DNA of 64,000 bases, taken from positions 181,378 through 245,377 of the forward strand of contig JAVJUV010000089.1 of NCBI GenBank assembly GCA_040220415.1. Reading direction: 5' to 3'. Position numbers and translations under genes: made by a program. The notes below the pieces were generated by a model, which was given only the letters and a program-made list of their open reading frames with translations, was not told the DNA's origin and searched no databases. The DNA is from JAVJUV01 sp040220415 (GTDB lineage Bacteria; Pseudomonadota; Alphaproteobacteria; Rhodobacterales; Rhodobacteraceae). This document shows, one piece after another, positions 33,705 to 43,217 of the stretch (positions within the stretch are counted from its first letter, which is position 1; each line of letters begins with the position of its first letter).

Positions 33705-34595
33705 TCAGACCCTCAGAACGCGACGGATCAGGAACCATGTCGCCAGCAGCACCAGAATCTCGGCGGTGGCGAGCGGCGAGGTGAGCGCTTCGGGGCCGAA
33801 TTCCGTGCCGGTGCGCCAGAGTGCGAGGCCCGTAACTGAGCCGGTCGGAGCGATGATCAATACGGCCAAGGCGTTGTTTGCCAAATGAAATCCCCAGGCC
33901 GCGCCGAGGCTGCCTGTGCGGATCGTCAGGTCGGCCGCGAGAATGCCGAACATCGTTGCGATGAGTACGTAGGTCAGTGCCGCGATAAGCGGGAACGAGG
34001 GCACGTAGTGAGCGAAGCCGAAGAGCAAGGCCGGAGCCACGACCGCCAGGCTGTGACCGCGGAACCGCGCAGCAAGCTGGCTTTGCAGGTAGCCGCGAAA
34101 GAAGACTTCTTCGCCCCCGGTCTGAAGGATCAGAGCGAGGATGCCGACAGGAAGCCAGGCAAGCCATGCCGTGAAGGGCTGGTTCCGTTCGACCGGTTCG
34201 GAGAAGGGAAGCGTCAAGAGGCTGAGGCAGCCCAGAATCGCGAAGGTCGTTGCCGCGGCGATGACGGCATGGCGAAGCGTGCGGGCGCCGGGGCCGACCA
34301 GGGAACGGGGCGTGCGCTTTTGCCAGAATGCCGCGGCGACACAGGCGCCTGCGCCCAGCCCGGCCACGACGATCAGGTAGAGCGTTGCCTGTGCGGGCGT
34401 TCCGGCGCCGAGGACAAGGATATCGGCGCCGGCGTCGGCGAACCATGTGCCGAGAGCGACCGCCCGCAGCGCAATGATGGCGGCGACCCAGGCCGCAAGC
34501 ACGACGAAGACGGTCAGGAAACCCAGCAAAAGCCGCCAGAGCGCCGGGTGGCGCGCCGCGTCCTCGATCATGGGGCTGTAGCGGGAGAGGTTCAT
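33705..34595 (-). CDS. CPBP-family intramembrane metalloprotease
   Basis: The 296-residue multi-pass protein (about eight hydrophobic segments) has the CPBP/Abi motifs: EEVFFRGYLQSQL (EExxxR) near residue 158, FGFAHYVPSF with a conserved His, and HLANNALAV with a third. Members include CAAX-prenyl proteases and bacteriocin-immunity proteins; no partner bacteriocin gene is seen here, so the substrate is unknown. Confidence 0.87.
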   Translation of the reverse strand: MNLSRYSPMIEDAARHPALWRLLLGFLTVFVVLAAWVAAIIALRAVALGTWFADAGADILVLGAGTPAQATLYLIVVAGLGAGACVAAAFWQKRTPRSLVGPGARTLRHAVIAAATTFAILGCLSLLTLPFSEPVERNQPFTAWLAWLPVGILALILQTGGEEVFFRGYLQSQLAARFRGHSLAVVAPALLFGFAHYVPSFPLIAALTYVLIATMFGILAADLTIRTGSLGAAWGFHLANNALAVLIIAPTGSVTGLALWRTGTEFGPEALTSPLATAEILVLLATWFLIRRVLRV

Positions 34596-34743
34596 CGCGC
34601 GAAGGCTATGGAAGGGGCGGAGCGGGTCAATCGGTTTTTTTGACGGAAGGTCTGACTTCGCTTGCGAAATACCGCGCCCTGCGCTTGCCGATCGGAGCCT
34701 CTCGGTCTAATCCTCTCCCGCGCGATACTTGCGGGAGGGACCC

Positions 34744-36468
34744 ATGCTGAAGAAGAAGTTCGACAAGTCGAAACTGCCGAGCCGCCACGTGACGGAAGGC
34801 CCGGCACGGGCGCCGCACCGGTCGTACTATTATGCAATGGGCATCAGCGAGGAGGAGATCGCGCAGCCTTTCGTCGGCGTCGCGACCTGCTGGAACGAGG
34901 CCGCGCCCTGCAATATCGCGCTGAACCGGCAGGCTCAGGCGGTGAAGATGGGCGTCAAGGAAGGCTTTGGCACGCCGCGCGAATTCACGACGATCACCGT
35001 GACGGACGGGATCGCGATGGGCCACGAGGGCATGCGCTCGTCGCTGGCCAGCCGTGAGGCGATTGCCGACACCGTGGAACTGACGATGCGGGGCCATTGC
35101 TATGACGCGCTTGTCGGACTTGCGGGCTGCGACAAATCGCTGCCGGGGATGATGATGGCGATGGTACGTCTGAACGTGCCGTCGGTCTTCATCTATGGCG
35201 GCTCGATCATGCCGGGTCGCTACAAGGGGCAGGACGTGACCGTGCAGGACGTGTTCGAGGCCGTCGGCCGTCACCAGGCGGGGCAGAACTCGGACGAGGA
35301 ATTGCGCGCGCTCGAGAAAGTGGCCTGTCCGTCGGCGGGTGCCTGCGGCGGCCAGTTCACTGCGAACACGATGGCCTGCGTGTCCGAGGCGATCGGGCTT
35401 GCGCTGTTGAACTCTTCCGGCGCCCCGGCGCCCTACGAGAGCCGCGACGCCTATTCGACCGCGTCCGGTCTGGCGGTGATGGAACTTCTGGAGAAGAATA
35501 TCCGCGCGCGTGACGTGGTCACGCTGAAATCGCTGGAGAACGCCGCACGGGTTGTCGCCTGTACGGGCGGTTCGACGAACGCCGGGCTTCACCTGCCGGC
35601 CATCGCGCATGAGGCGGGCATCGACTTCGACCTTGACGATGTCTGCGAGATTTTCCGCGACACACCCTATTTCGTCGATCTGAAGCCGGGTGGGAAATAC
35701 GTGGCGAAGGACCTTTACGAGGTCGGCGGCGTGCCCGTCGTCCTGAAGGAGTTGCGCCGCGCGGGCCTGATCCACGAGGATTGCATGACCGCATCGGGCG
35801 AGACGATCGGCGAGGCGCTGGACAAGATCGAGGGCGAGGCCGACGGCCGCGTGATCTACCCGGTGGACAAGCCGATAACCAAGACCGGCGGCGTTGTCGG
35901 CCTGAAAGGGAACCTGGCGCCCGAGGGAGCCATCGTGAAGGTCGCGGGCATGAGCCCGGAGGAGCAGGTCTTTACCGGCCCTGCGCGTGTCTTCGAATGC
36001 GAGGAAGATGCGTTCGAGGCGGTGAAGGCGCGGACCTACAAGGAGGGCGAGGTCATCGTCATCCGGAACGAAGGACCGGCGGGTGGCCCGGGAATGCGCG
36101 AGATGCTGGCGACGACGGCCGCGCTGTCGGGCCAGGGCATGGGCAAGAAGTTGGCGCTGATTACCGACGGCCGTTTCTCGGGTGCGACGCGCGGCTTCTG
36201 CGTGGGCCATGTCGGCCCCGAGGCCGCGCAGGGCGGGCCCATCGGCAAGCTGCGTGACGGCGACATGATCACCATCGACGCGATCAAGGGTGAGATCTCG
36301 GTCGATCTGACCGACGAGGAGCTGAACGCGCGGGAGTACATTCCGCGCGAGACGATCTATTCCTCGGGGGCCTTGTGGAAATATGCCCAACTGGTCGGTT
36401 CGACCCGTCTGGGCGCGGTCACGCATCCCGGCGCCAAAGAAGAGAAGCATGTCTACGCCGATCTCTAG
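34744..36468 (+). CDS. ilvD: Dihydroxy-acid dehydratase
   Basis: IlvD dehydrates 2,3-dihydroxy-3-methyl acids to 2-oxo acids in valine, leucine and isoleucine synthesis with an Fe-S cluster. Cluster cysteines are visible in CWNEAAPCN, GCDKSLPGMMMA and CPSAGACGGQFTANTM. The 574-residue length fits the IlvD type. The ATG at 34744 has GGGAGGG upstream; an in-frame TTG 15 bp earlier falls before it and is less likely. Confidence 0.96.
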   Translation: MLKKKFDKSKLPSRHVTEGPARAPHRSYYYAMGISEEEIAQPFVGVATCWNEAAPCNIALNRQAQAVKMGVKEGFGTPREFTTITVTDGIAMGHEGMRSSLASREAIADTVELTMRGHCYDALVGLAGCDKSLPGMMMAMVRLNVPSVFIYGGSIMPGRYKGQDVTVQDVFEAVGRHQAGQNSDEELRALEKVACPSAGACGGQFTANTMACVSEAIGLALLNSSGAPAPYESRDAYSTASGLAVMELLEKNIRARDVVTLKSLENAARVVACTGGSTNAGLHLPAIAHEAGIDFDLDDVCEIFRDTPYFVDLKPGGKYVAKDLYEVGGVPVVLKELRRAGLIHEDCMTASGETIGEALDKIEGEADGRVIYPVDKPITKTGGVVGLKGNLAPEGAIVKVAGMSPEEQVFTGPARVFECEEDAFEAVKARTYKEGEVIVIRNEGPAGGPGMREMLATTAALSGQGMGKKLALITDGRFSGATRGFCVGHVGPEAAQGGPIGKLRDGDMITIDAIKGEISVDLTDEELNAREYIPRETIYSSGALWKYAQLVGSTRLGAVTHPGAKEEKHVYADL

Positions 36469-37081
36469 GTTCGGCGTTGCGGCTTCGGTTCTGCTGCTGG
36501 TCGCCTGCGAGGGCGGCCTGCAGGGGTTCGAGGGTTTCAACGTGACGCGTTCGGCCCCTGAACGGATCGAGTTGCCGGATGGTCTTGTGGTCTCGGGCAC
36601 GCGGGGCTGGTGCGTCGATACGCGCACGACGCGGACGGATGGCGAAACCTCGGTCGTGGTGCTGGGCAGCTGCGCGGCGATTGCTCGGAATGCCTTTGCG
36701 CCACGCCCGGACGTACCGGGGGTGGTGACCGTTTCGGTCGAGAGCGAAGCCGGGGATGTGCCGCCCGTGGACATTCTTCAGGGCTTTCTGACATCTGAAC
36801 CCGGCCGTGCGGCGCTGGCTCACGACGGCAGCGCGGCCTCGGTGCAGATACTTGAAAGCCGCCGGTCCGAAGACCTGCTTTTCCTGCACGTTGCGGACAG
36901 GAGCAGTGGCCGCGTGCCCGGCGCGTCGCAGGATTACTGGCGCGCCCTGTTCAATCTTGACGGCCGGTTCGTGACCGTATCGCTTGTCGGGATGACCGAA
37001 CGACCGATAGACGAGCCCGCCGGCTTCGAGACACTCGTGGCTCAGGTTGACAGCATCAAGTCCGCGAACAGCGCCGAGTAG
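36449..37081 (+). CDS. Lipoprotein of unknown function
   Basis: The 210-residue protein has a lipoprotein signal with lipobox LLVAC (Cys near residue 20) and a mature domain with two further cysteines (GWCVDTRTT, GSCAAI). It starts inside the last 20 bp of ilvD in another frame, so it is probably translated with it. No known domain is recognised. Confidence 0.8.
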   Translation: MSTPISRFGVAASVLLLVACEGGLQGFEGFNVTRSAPERIELPDGLVVSGTRGWCVDTRTTRTDGETSVVVLGSCAAIARNAFAPRPDVPGVVTVSVESEAGDVPPVDILQGFLTSEPGRAALAHDGSAASVQILESRRSEDLLFLHVADRSSGRVPGASQDYWRALFNLDGRFVTVSLVGMTERPIDEPAGFETLVAQVDSIKSANSAE

Positions 37082-37179
37082 CGAGTTATCCACAGAAAGT
37101 TAACCGACGGAATCCCCGTCGAGGTTGCCTCTATTTGGTAGTTTCGGCTAGATTGACCGCATTATACTGTGGTTGGGGC

Positions 37180-37920
37180 ATGATGGGGCGTCTGGACAGC
37201 TTGCTTGAGCAAGCGGCGTTGCGGCGGTGGAGCCGGGTCGCCAACGAGGCTGACCGGATGGATTCTGCGGCCTTGCTGACGGTCGGCAGGCGCGCGCGAA
37301 CCCTAGCAAGACAATTGGAGCGTATTCTGCATACGTCGGAGTCCCGGGTGTCGGCGAACACCGACGTGCCTCGTCCGCTGCACGCCGATTGGGCATGGCG
37401 GCCCGAGTTGTGGTCCGGGCCCGTATCGCCGAGCGGCATTGCGGGCATGGCCAATGGTGCGGGTTTCGGACAGGAGGTGAAGTTCTTTCACGACTGTCCG
37501 CGCGGCGAGTATAGCGTCCGCCAGCGCCGCAATGCCGGAGGCCAGGTGACCGCGCCCTTCGGCGTCTGCATCGAGGTCTATCACTTCGGCGGCGGGTTTC
37601 TGAGCCTTGCGATCGATCTGCCCCGCGAGGCGGTCGAAGGGTTGTCGCGGCGGCACCTCGTGCGCGTCGGCGCGCCTCGGGAAATGGAGCGCGCGGTTCC
37701 GGTCTACGGACGGCTGAACGTGCGCCACGGACCGAATGTGGCGCAAGCGGTCAGGCAGTTCGAAGAGGACGACCACGTGGATCTGGACCTGGCGACGATG
37801 GAGTTTGACGAGAACCGCGTATCGGCCGCCTGGGTGGACCTGATCTTCGAGGCGCCAGCCATGAACCGGCTGATACTGACGGACGTGACGCTGTCGCGGC
37901 GCCCGAGGGCAGAATTCTGA
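37180..37920 (+). CDS. Rhodobacteraceae-type DUF6478-like protein
   Basis: The 246-residue protein starts with two ATGs (MMGRLDSLLEQAALRRWSR), then a helical region with many Arg (VGRRARTLARQLERIL) and a beta-rich second half (EVKFFHDCPRGEYSVRQRRN, GGGFLSLAIDLP). It resembles, from memory, the DUF6478 family seen in this bacterial group. Function is unknown. It is paired with the next gene 10 bp downstream. Confidence 0.7.
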   Translation: MMGRLDSLLEQAALRRWSRVANEADRMDSAALLTVGRRARTLARQLERILHTSESRVSANTDVPRPLHADWAWRPELWSGPVSPSGIAGMANGAGFGQEVKFFHDCPRGEYSVRQRRNAGGQVTAPFGVCIEVYHFGGGFLSLAIDLPREAVEGLSRRHLVRVGAPREMERAVPVYGRLNVRHGPNVAQAVRQFEEDDHVDLDLATMEFDENRVSAAWVDLIFEAPAMNRLILTDVTLSRRPRAEF

Positions 37921-37930
37921 GGAGCGCGGG

Positions 37931-38311
37931 ATGCCGGGAGCGAGTTTGACACGGATGCGCCTGGCGAACGGGGTCTGGGAGGGATTGCTTTCGGGCAGGC
38001 ACGCGCATCCGCCAAAGCTGAGACTTCGCCACCGCGACGATCTGGTCGGGGAGCCCGAGACCACCCGGGCAGAGGATCGGCAGGGGTGGCTTGTCCGCTT
38101 TCACCTGCCGTTGGACCGGCTTTCGGACGGGGTACAGACCTTTGTCATCGAGGATGCGGCGACGGGCGAGGCGCTGGCCCATGAAACCGTGATCGCGGGC
38201 GAGGCGGTGACGGCGGATCTTCGGACAGAGGTCGAGATGATGCGGGCGGAGCTCGACTTGCTGAAGCGTGCGTTCCGCAATCACTGCGCGGAGACGGGGC
38301 AGGGAACCTGA
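37931..38311 (+). CDS. Conserved-looking protein paired with the DUF6478-like gene
   Basis: The 126-residue protein is beta-rich in its first 75 residues (LANGVWEGLLSG, PPKLRLRHRD, GWLVRFHLPLDRLSDGVQTFVIED) and ends in a helix with heptad-like spacing (LRTEVEMMRAELDLLKRAF), a probable short coiled coil. GGAG lies before the ATG. The paired arrangement suggests a shared function; nothing more can be said. Confidence 0.7.
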   Translation: MPGASLTRMRLANGVWEGLLSGRHAHPPKLRLRHRDDLVGEPETTRAEDRQGWLVRFHLPLDRLSDGVQTFVIEDAATGEALAHETVIAGEAVTADLRTEVEMMRAELDLLKRAFRNHCAETGQGT

Positions 38312-38956
38312 TCAGTTCGGGAGCCTGGGGACCGCGTTCAACGAGTCGCGTTCCTGCGCCATCAGCTTGACCGTCAGCAAGGCGGCCCGCATCAGCACCT
38401 GATCGGACATCAGGAAAGCGTAGCTGGCGATGACGTTTCGCTCGTGGTTGGTCCAGTGGTGTTCGGTCACCGTCATCGCCGTCAGGACCCCGACGACTTC
38501 GCCCGCCGGGCCGAAGACAGGTGCGCCGAGGAAGCCCGTTGCGCCGAGTTTTCTACGCTCGGCGGCGTCAAGGGTGTCCGAGCGAAGACCAAGGTCGCTG
38601 ATGCTGACCAGTCCGGATTCCTCTCTGACCATCCCGCTGGCCGACATTGCCACGGGAAAGTTCAGCAGTTGGGACTGGGCCGTGGAGTTGCCGATGATCG
38701 ACCGGATCATGAGGGATGCGCTTTTGTCATCGAAGATCATCAATGCGACAAGCGGTGTGCGGAGCGACTGGGCGCAGAGGTCGACGATGGTGTCGACGGA
38801 CTTCAACGGGCTCCGGTCGAGAAGGCCGAGATCCTCTATGCCGAATGTATTTCTGGCTTGAAGCGACTCAATCCCCAAAGTCGCGTCTCCAATTCTATCG
38901 CTGAAAAAAAGCGCTAATAATTTCTGCCGCCCGACTTTAGCGACATTTTGGCGCAT
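38312..38956 (-). CDS. GAF-domain sensor-like protein
   Basis: The 214-residue protein has a GAF domain from about residue 55 to 195: SVDTIVDLCAQSLRTPLVALMIFDD, then GFLGAPVFGPAGEVVGVLTAM and HHWTNHERNVIASYAFLMSD. No kinase, GGDEF or DNA-binding domain is fused, so it may be a stand-alone ligand or redox sensor. Its 5' part is AT-richer than the rest. The start at 38956 is the longest; later starts are possible. Confidence 0.75.
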   Translation of the reverse strand: MRQNVAKVGRQKLLALFFSDRIGDATLGIESLQARNTFGIEDLGLLDRSPLKSVDTIVDLCAQSLRTPLVALMIFDDKSASLMIRSIIGNSTAQSQLLNFPVAMSASGMVREESGLVSISDLGLRSDTLDAAERRKLGATGFLGAPVFGPAGEVVGVLTAMTVTEHHWTNHERNVIASYAFLMSDQVLMRAALLTVKLMAQERDSLNAVPRLPN

Positions 38957-39093
38957 ACAAAGAAAAAATTTCGCAGACTATCGGGAAAATTGACAACAAA
39001 CGATTCCGTAGCAGTGGTCTTGCTCGGAAATTCGAAACAATATCAGGGGCGTGCCGCCATCGTGTCATTCGCAGGACAGCCCGCGCGACCTAA

Positions 39094-39291
39094 TCAGGAT
39101 TCTTCGGAGTACACGAATCGCTTGTCGCAGTAGCCGCATTCGACCCAGCCCTTTTCCGGGTCGATCGACAGCCAGACGCGGGGATGGCCCAGGGCACCTT
39201 CGCCGCCGTCACAGGCAACACGGTAGGTGTTCACGATCTCGGTTTCGGGGGGCGGCGGGGCCGAATTCTTGTCGTTCGCGGTAGCGGACAT
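39094..39291 (-). CDS. Zinc-finger domain protein (NDUFS6-like)
   Basis: The 65-residue protein ends in ALGHPRVWLSIDPEKGWVEC, then GYCDKRFVY, the His/Cys metal site (GHP and CGYC) of the small zinc-binding subunit related to NDUFS6 of complex I. Similar stand-alone proteins are common in alphaproteobacteria. It is probably a metal-binding accessory of respiratory complex I or a general zinc-finger protein. Confidence 0.85.
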   Translation of the reverse strand: MSATANDKNSAPPPPETEIVNTYRVACDGGEGALGHPRVWLSIDPEKGWVECGYCDKRFVYSEES

Positions 39292-39396
39292 GAAGCGTTT
39301 CCATACACGTGGTCTGGGTTCCGACCGTTCTAAGTCGGACGAAGGCGGGCGGCAAGGGCGGGAACTGCAATCTTTGCGACCAATGCCGCTGGCGGT

Positions 39397-39777
39397 TCAG
39401 TCCCGCCGCGTCAGCATCGGGCCAAGCGGGCGGCCGGCAAGGATGTGCATATGGAAGTGCGGAACGTCCTGAACGCCGTCCTTGCCCGAGTTGGCGATCA
39501 GCCGGTAGCCGTTGCCGGTGTCTGCGGCCACGCCGAGTTCGCGCGCGATGTCGCCGAAGGTGCGCCAGAAATCCACGATCTCTTCCGCGCTGGCCTCGGT
39601 GGCAAACTGGTCGGCGGTGACATAGGCGCCTTTCGGGATGACGAGGACATGCTCGGGCGCCTGGGGCGCGATGTCCCGGAACGCAAGCGTGTGATCGGTT
39701 TCCCGGACGGTGGAGTTCGGGATCTCGCCGCGCAGGATTTTCGCGAAGATGTTCTGATCGTCGTAGGTATAGGGCAT
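39397..39777 (-). CDS. HIT-family nucleotide hydrolase
   Basis: The 126-residue protein has the histidine triad HFHMHIL (HxHxH) near residue 111, and IFAKILRGEIPNS and LVIPKGAY typical of the HINT branch, which hydrolyses purine nucleoside phosphoramidates. The ATG at 39777 begins MPYTYDDQN; an in-frame TTG 12 bp upstream would overlap the glycosyltransferase stop. Confidence 0.92.
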   Translation of the reverse strand: MPYTYDDQNIFAKILRGEIPNSTVRETDHTLAFRDIAPQAPEHVLVIPKGAYVTADQFATEASAEEIVDFWRTFGDIARELGVAADTGNGYRLIANSGKDGVQDVPHFHMHILAGRPLGPMLTRRD

Positions 39778-39785
39778 GAGATTCC

Positions 39786-41360
39786 TCAATCGTCGAAAAG
39801 ATAGCCGGTTGCCGCGATGTCCAACGCCTTATCGCGTTCAAGGCGCAGGAAGCCAGAGAGAGAATTCGCGTTTTCCTCGGCCGTGGCTCTTTCCCTGATC
39901 CGGTAGAATTCGGGGAAATTCCGATCACGAAGGCGTTCGCCTTCGCGAAAGAAATCGTTGCGGATCGCCGGCAGCAGACGCCGGAAGGTGTCTTCCGCCG
40001 TATTCTCTCCGGCAAGGCCGACGCGCATGGCGTGTCCTTCGAGGTAGGCGTCCGAGTAGTTGCAGTCGATTTCCAAAAGCCGCGTTTCGTTGCGGTCTTC
40101 GTAGAAGTCCCGGACCAGATCGAAGTTGGACGGATCGAGGCAGATGAGCAGACGGTCGGTTTCGTAGTAGTCGAACAGCATCCGCATGAGCGCACGGCGA
40201 TGCCTTGTGCGTTTTTCAAGTGTGGACTGGATTCCGCCAAGATCGGGAAGAGCCGCCGGTTCTTCGTCGAAGAGATATTCGACCGTGTGCAGGTTCGAGA
40301 CGCTGCCGATCCGTTCAAGAAGCCGTTTGGCCACGTGCCATTTCTTGCAGGTCACGATCATGAGCGTGCGTTCGCGCCCGACGGTCGATTCGGTTTCCCA
40401 GAAACGGGGCGCAAACCGTTCACCCACGCGCCCGCGCTGGGTGAGGAAGGAATAAAGCCGCTGTCCTTCGTCCGAGATGCGGAAATCGACGCCGGAAGCG
40501 TTGTAGAGCGTGCCGAGGCGCTGATTCAACAGGTCCGCCTCGGGGCTGATCTTTCTGGCGAAGAGAAAATCCTGCGACGTCAGCATGTCGTAGTGATCAT
40601 TGTAGAACGTCACGGGCATTCCGTAGTCTGAAAACATCAGGAAGGTGAGGGTTCTGCCGTCGATCTCGGTTCCGGGGACAAGGTGCCGGACAAGCGTCTG
40701 GAAGAACGTCTCGTCCGGTATCCAAGTCGTTCGGAAGAAGCGGGGAACGTCGGGTCGCTTCGCGATGAAGTCGAGGATTGCCTCGATCGTTCGGCGTCTG
40801 AGACACCACCACTGGCTGCCGATCATCATCCTCAGATCGGACGGAACGGCGCGTTTCAGGCCCAGCCTTTTCTGCAATCGGTACGAGGCGTAGAACCGCC
40901 GCGGCTGGCTGCGTTCGTTGAACCAGTGCCGATAGATCAGGCGCTCTTCGCGCAATCCCGTCTTGATCCAGTCGGAACGGAAGAAATCGAAGCTTTCGAT
41001 GAAGTCGGCGTCGCGGTCGTCAAGGTAGCCGTGGACATATTCGGCCGTCTTGATCGGCATGCAGTCGCCGGAGAGCAGATAGAAATGCGTGGCGCGCGGA
41101 AATGCGTCGACGGCCTTGCGGACCGCAGACAAGGTGGCGTCGACGAGGCTCCATTCGCCCCAACCGCATCGTTTCCGTGGAGCAAAGGCAACGCGATCGT
41201 TGGAGGCGAGGGCGGCGGTCATCCGGTCGAACCGGGCTTTCGGTGCGTTGGCATCGAAGTGAATGGACACGAAATCACCGGCGGCCGTAAGGCTTTCGGC
41301 CTTGGCCACGACACCGTCCACATCCTTGTGGCACAAGAGAATGTAGGCGATCTCGGCCAC
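39786..41360 (-). CDS. Core-2/I-branching-type glycosyltransferase with C-terminal DUF5928-like domain
   Basis: The 524-residue protein begins with a GT14-like (beta-1,6-N-acetylglucosaminyltransferase) domain: IAYILLCHKDVDGVV, FVSIHFDANAP, THFYLLSGDCMPI and a WIPDETFFQTLV acidic motif. The C-terminal 250 residues (from about GRERTLMIVTCKKWH) match what I recall as DUF5928. It may modify a surface polysaccharide. It is divergent from the sulfotransferase gene, a pairing that suggests joint modification of the same glycan. Confidence 0.8.
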   Translation of the reverse strand: MAEIAYILLCHKDVDGVVAKAESLTAAGDFVSIHFDANAPKARFDRMTAALASNDRVAFAPRKRCGWGEWSLVDATLSAVRKAVDAFPRATHFYLLSGDCMPIKTAEYVHGYLDDRDADFIESFDFFRSDWIKTGLREERLIYRHWFNERSQPRRFYASYRLQKRLGLKRAVPSDLRMMIGSQWWCLRRRTIEAILDFIAKRPDVPRFFRTTWIPDETFFQTLVRHLVPGTEIDGRTLTFLMFSDYGMPVTFYNDHYDMLTSQDFLFARKISPEADLLNQRLGTLYNASGVDFRISDEGQRLYSFLTQRGRVGERFAPRFWETESTVGRERTLMIVTCKKWHVAKRLLERIGSVSNLHTVEYLFDEEPAALPDLGGIQSTLEKRTRHRRALMRMLFDYYETDRLLICLDPSNFDLVRDFYEDRNETRLLEIDCNYSDAYLEGHAMRVGLAGENTAEDTFRRLLPAIRNDFFREGERLRDRNFPEFYRIRERATAEENANSLSGFLRLERDKALDIAATGYLFDD

Positions 41361-41504
41361 CTGCCCCCCGGACTATTCCCGCCGTCTTACCCTGCCGCTA
41401 CGTTCTAGCGCATCCTTGAGGATTGAAGGAACCTTGGAATTTTGCTTTTTTCGCGCGAAGCATCGCGGGTAGGCGGGCGAGGCAGCTGCGGAGACGGACG
41501 CCGG

Positions 41505-42311
41505 ATGGGTTTTCCCGGAACCTGGATGACGACCAGCGAGAGCATGGTTTATCGAGTGGTGCCGAAATGCGCCTGCTCGACCATTGGGCAGATCATGTAC
41601 TACTCGGATCACGGCGTGTTTTTCGATGGCGATATCCACGATGCGCGCGAGGGGCTGCACAAGTGGGCGCAGGAAGGCAGCCAGCCGCTGATCGAGTCCA
41701 ACGTGCGGTCGCACAAGAGCTTCGCGTTCACCTGCGTGCGCAATCCCTATACGCGCATTCTTTCGTCGTTCTTCGACAAGATCTGCGGCATCCAGAGAAA
41801 CGGACAGCGGTATCGCGGCAACCTGATCCCGCAACTGGCGCAGAAGTACGGGATCGAGATCGAGGACGGCGACTTCGATCAGGTCGCGATGTTCCGGCGG
41901 TTCCTGCTGTTCGCCCGCGATACGATCCGGTTCCGCAAGCCGATGGATCCGGATATTCACTGGTCGTCGATGTCGGGGCATATCTCGACCTTCATCGCGA
42001 ACGGCGGCCGGTACGATCGGATCTTCTGGACCGAGTTGTTCGCGGACGGCATGCAGGGCGTCCTGGACCGCGTCGAGGTCGCGCATCCGCTGAACCTGGG
42101 CGACATGCCGCGTTTCAATGAAAGCGAGGGACACGCCCCGAGGCGGGCGCACCCGGTCGAGGACTACTTCGACGACCTGGCGATGCATCTTGTCTTCGAG
42201 ATCTACAAGCGCGATTTCGAGTTGTTCCGATACGACTTCGAGAACCCCGCGAACCCGCTTCCGGTGGGTGAAATCGATCTTCAGGAAGTCCACAAGAAGC
42301 TTGGCGCCTGA
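41505..42311 (+). CDS. Sulfotransferase family 2-like protein
   Basis: The 268-residue protein has the PAPS 5'-phosphosulfate loop VVPKCACSTIGQIM (KxxxST type) near residue 18 and the 3'-phosphate segment SFAFTCVRNPYTRILSSFFDK near residue 75. Such enzymes sulfate carbohydrates. The start at 41505 (MGFPGTWMTTSES) precedes the PAPS loop closely; an earlier in-frame start adds only low-complexity sequence. PAPS could come from the sat/cysC gene at 48 kb. Confidence 0.85.
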   Translation: MGFPGTWMTTSESMVYRVVPKCACSTIGQIMYYSDHGVFFDGDIHDAREGLHKWAQEGSQPLIESNVRSHKSFAFTCVRNPYTRILSSFFDKICGIQRNGQRYRGNLIPQLAQKYGIEIEDGDFDQVAMFRRFLLFARDTIRFRKPMDPDIHWSSMSGHISTFIANGGRYDRIFWTELFADGMQGVLDRVEVAHPLNLGDMPRFNESEGHAPRRAHPVEDYFDDLAMHLVFEIYKRDFELFRYDFENPANPLPVGEIDLQEVHKKLGA

Positions 42312-42557
42312 CGGTCGGTCGGGCGACCGAATCGTGTGCCGAAGCCGCAGTGCAGCATGGCCGAACATGCCGCCCCGGATGATGGCTGTCTGACCAAACC
42401 GAACATTTAGGACCAAAATTCAGCACATTAGTCGCCCAATTGCGTGAATTTACCGGTTCATATGTGTTCCGTCACAGAAGTTTTCGGCCTATATTCCGGA
42501 GTGATAAAGACCGCCCGAACGGCGGCTGCCTGCAATCATTTTTCCCGGGGGGGACAC

Positions 42558-42845
42558 ATGATCAGATCCGAGCTGGTTCAGAAGATCGCCGAAGAGAACC
42601 CGCACCTGTACCAGCGCGACGTCGAACGCATCGTGTCTACGATTTTCGAAGAGATCATCGAAGCGATGGCTCGCGGCGACCGCGTCGAGCTTCGGGGATT
42701 CGGCGCGTTTTCCGTCAAGAGCCGGGACGCGCGCGTCGGCCGCAATCCGCGCACCGGAGAGAGCGTTCAGGTGGAAGAGAAGAGCGTGCCCTTCTTCAAG
42801 ACGGGCAAGCTGTTGAGGGATCGCCTGAACGGCAAAGGGGGCTGA
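42558..42845 (+). CDS. ihfB: Integration host factor subunit beta
   Basis: IhfB with IhfA bends DNA at specific sites. The 95-residue protein has the HU/IHF fold, with MIRSELVQKIAEENPHLYQR at the start and the DNA-binding arm GFGAFSVKSRDARVGRNPRTGE. GGGGG lies before the ATG, and the 246-bp upstream gap likely holds the promoter. lapA and trpF follow. Confidence 0.95.
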   Translation: MIRSELVQKIAEENPHLYQRDVERIVSTIFEEIIEAMARGDRVELRGFGAFSVKSRDARVGRNPRTGESVQVEEKSVPFFKTGKLLRDRLNGKGG

Positions 42846-42851
42846 TCGTTC

Positions 42852-43196
42852 ATGCGTTATGTCCGGTATCTTGTCCTGGGTGTGATCGCCGTCGTTCTCA
42901 TCATCATCGCCGTCGCGAACCGTGGGCCGCTGACGTTGCGGCTTTTGCCGGTCGAGCTGGAGGGGCTGTTCGGCCTGTCCTGGCAGGTTACGCTTCCCGC
43001 CTTCCTGATCCTGCTGGCCGCCGTTCTTGTCGGCGTGCTGCTTGGTTTCGTCTGGGAGTGGGTGCGCGAGCACCGTTTTCGGGCCGAGGCTGTCGCGGAG
43101 CGCAGGGAGCGCGAGCGGCTGGAGCGCGAGATCAGGAAGACCGCGCCCCGGCAGGAGAAGGGCGACGACGTGCTGGCTTTGCTTGAGAGCCGCTGA
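42852..43196 (+). CDS. LapA-domain membrane protein (DUF1049)
   Basis: The 114-residue protein has two membrane helices (about 5-23 and 43-68) separated by the NRGPLTLRLLPVELEGLF loop, then a charged helical tail (EHRFRAEAVAERRERERLERE), the LapA/YciS layout. Related proteins help assemble or regulate lipopolysaccharide synthesis in enterobacteria. It follows ihfB by 6 nt. Confidence 0.88.
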   Translation: MRYVRYLVLGVIAVVLIIIAVANRGPLTLRLLPVELEGLFGLSWQVTLPAFLILLAAVLVGVLLGFVWEWVREHRFRAEAVAERRERERLEREIRKTAPRQEKGDDVLALLESR

Positions 43197-43217
43197 CAAG
43201 GGCGCTAAACCCGCCGC

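Noticed and set aside
37086..37094. Perfect DnaA box TTATCCACA after the lipoprotein gene
   Set aside because: A single isolated box without clustering or AT-rich unwinding region; expected by chance in a window this long.
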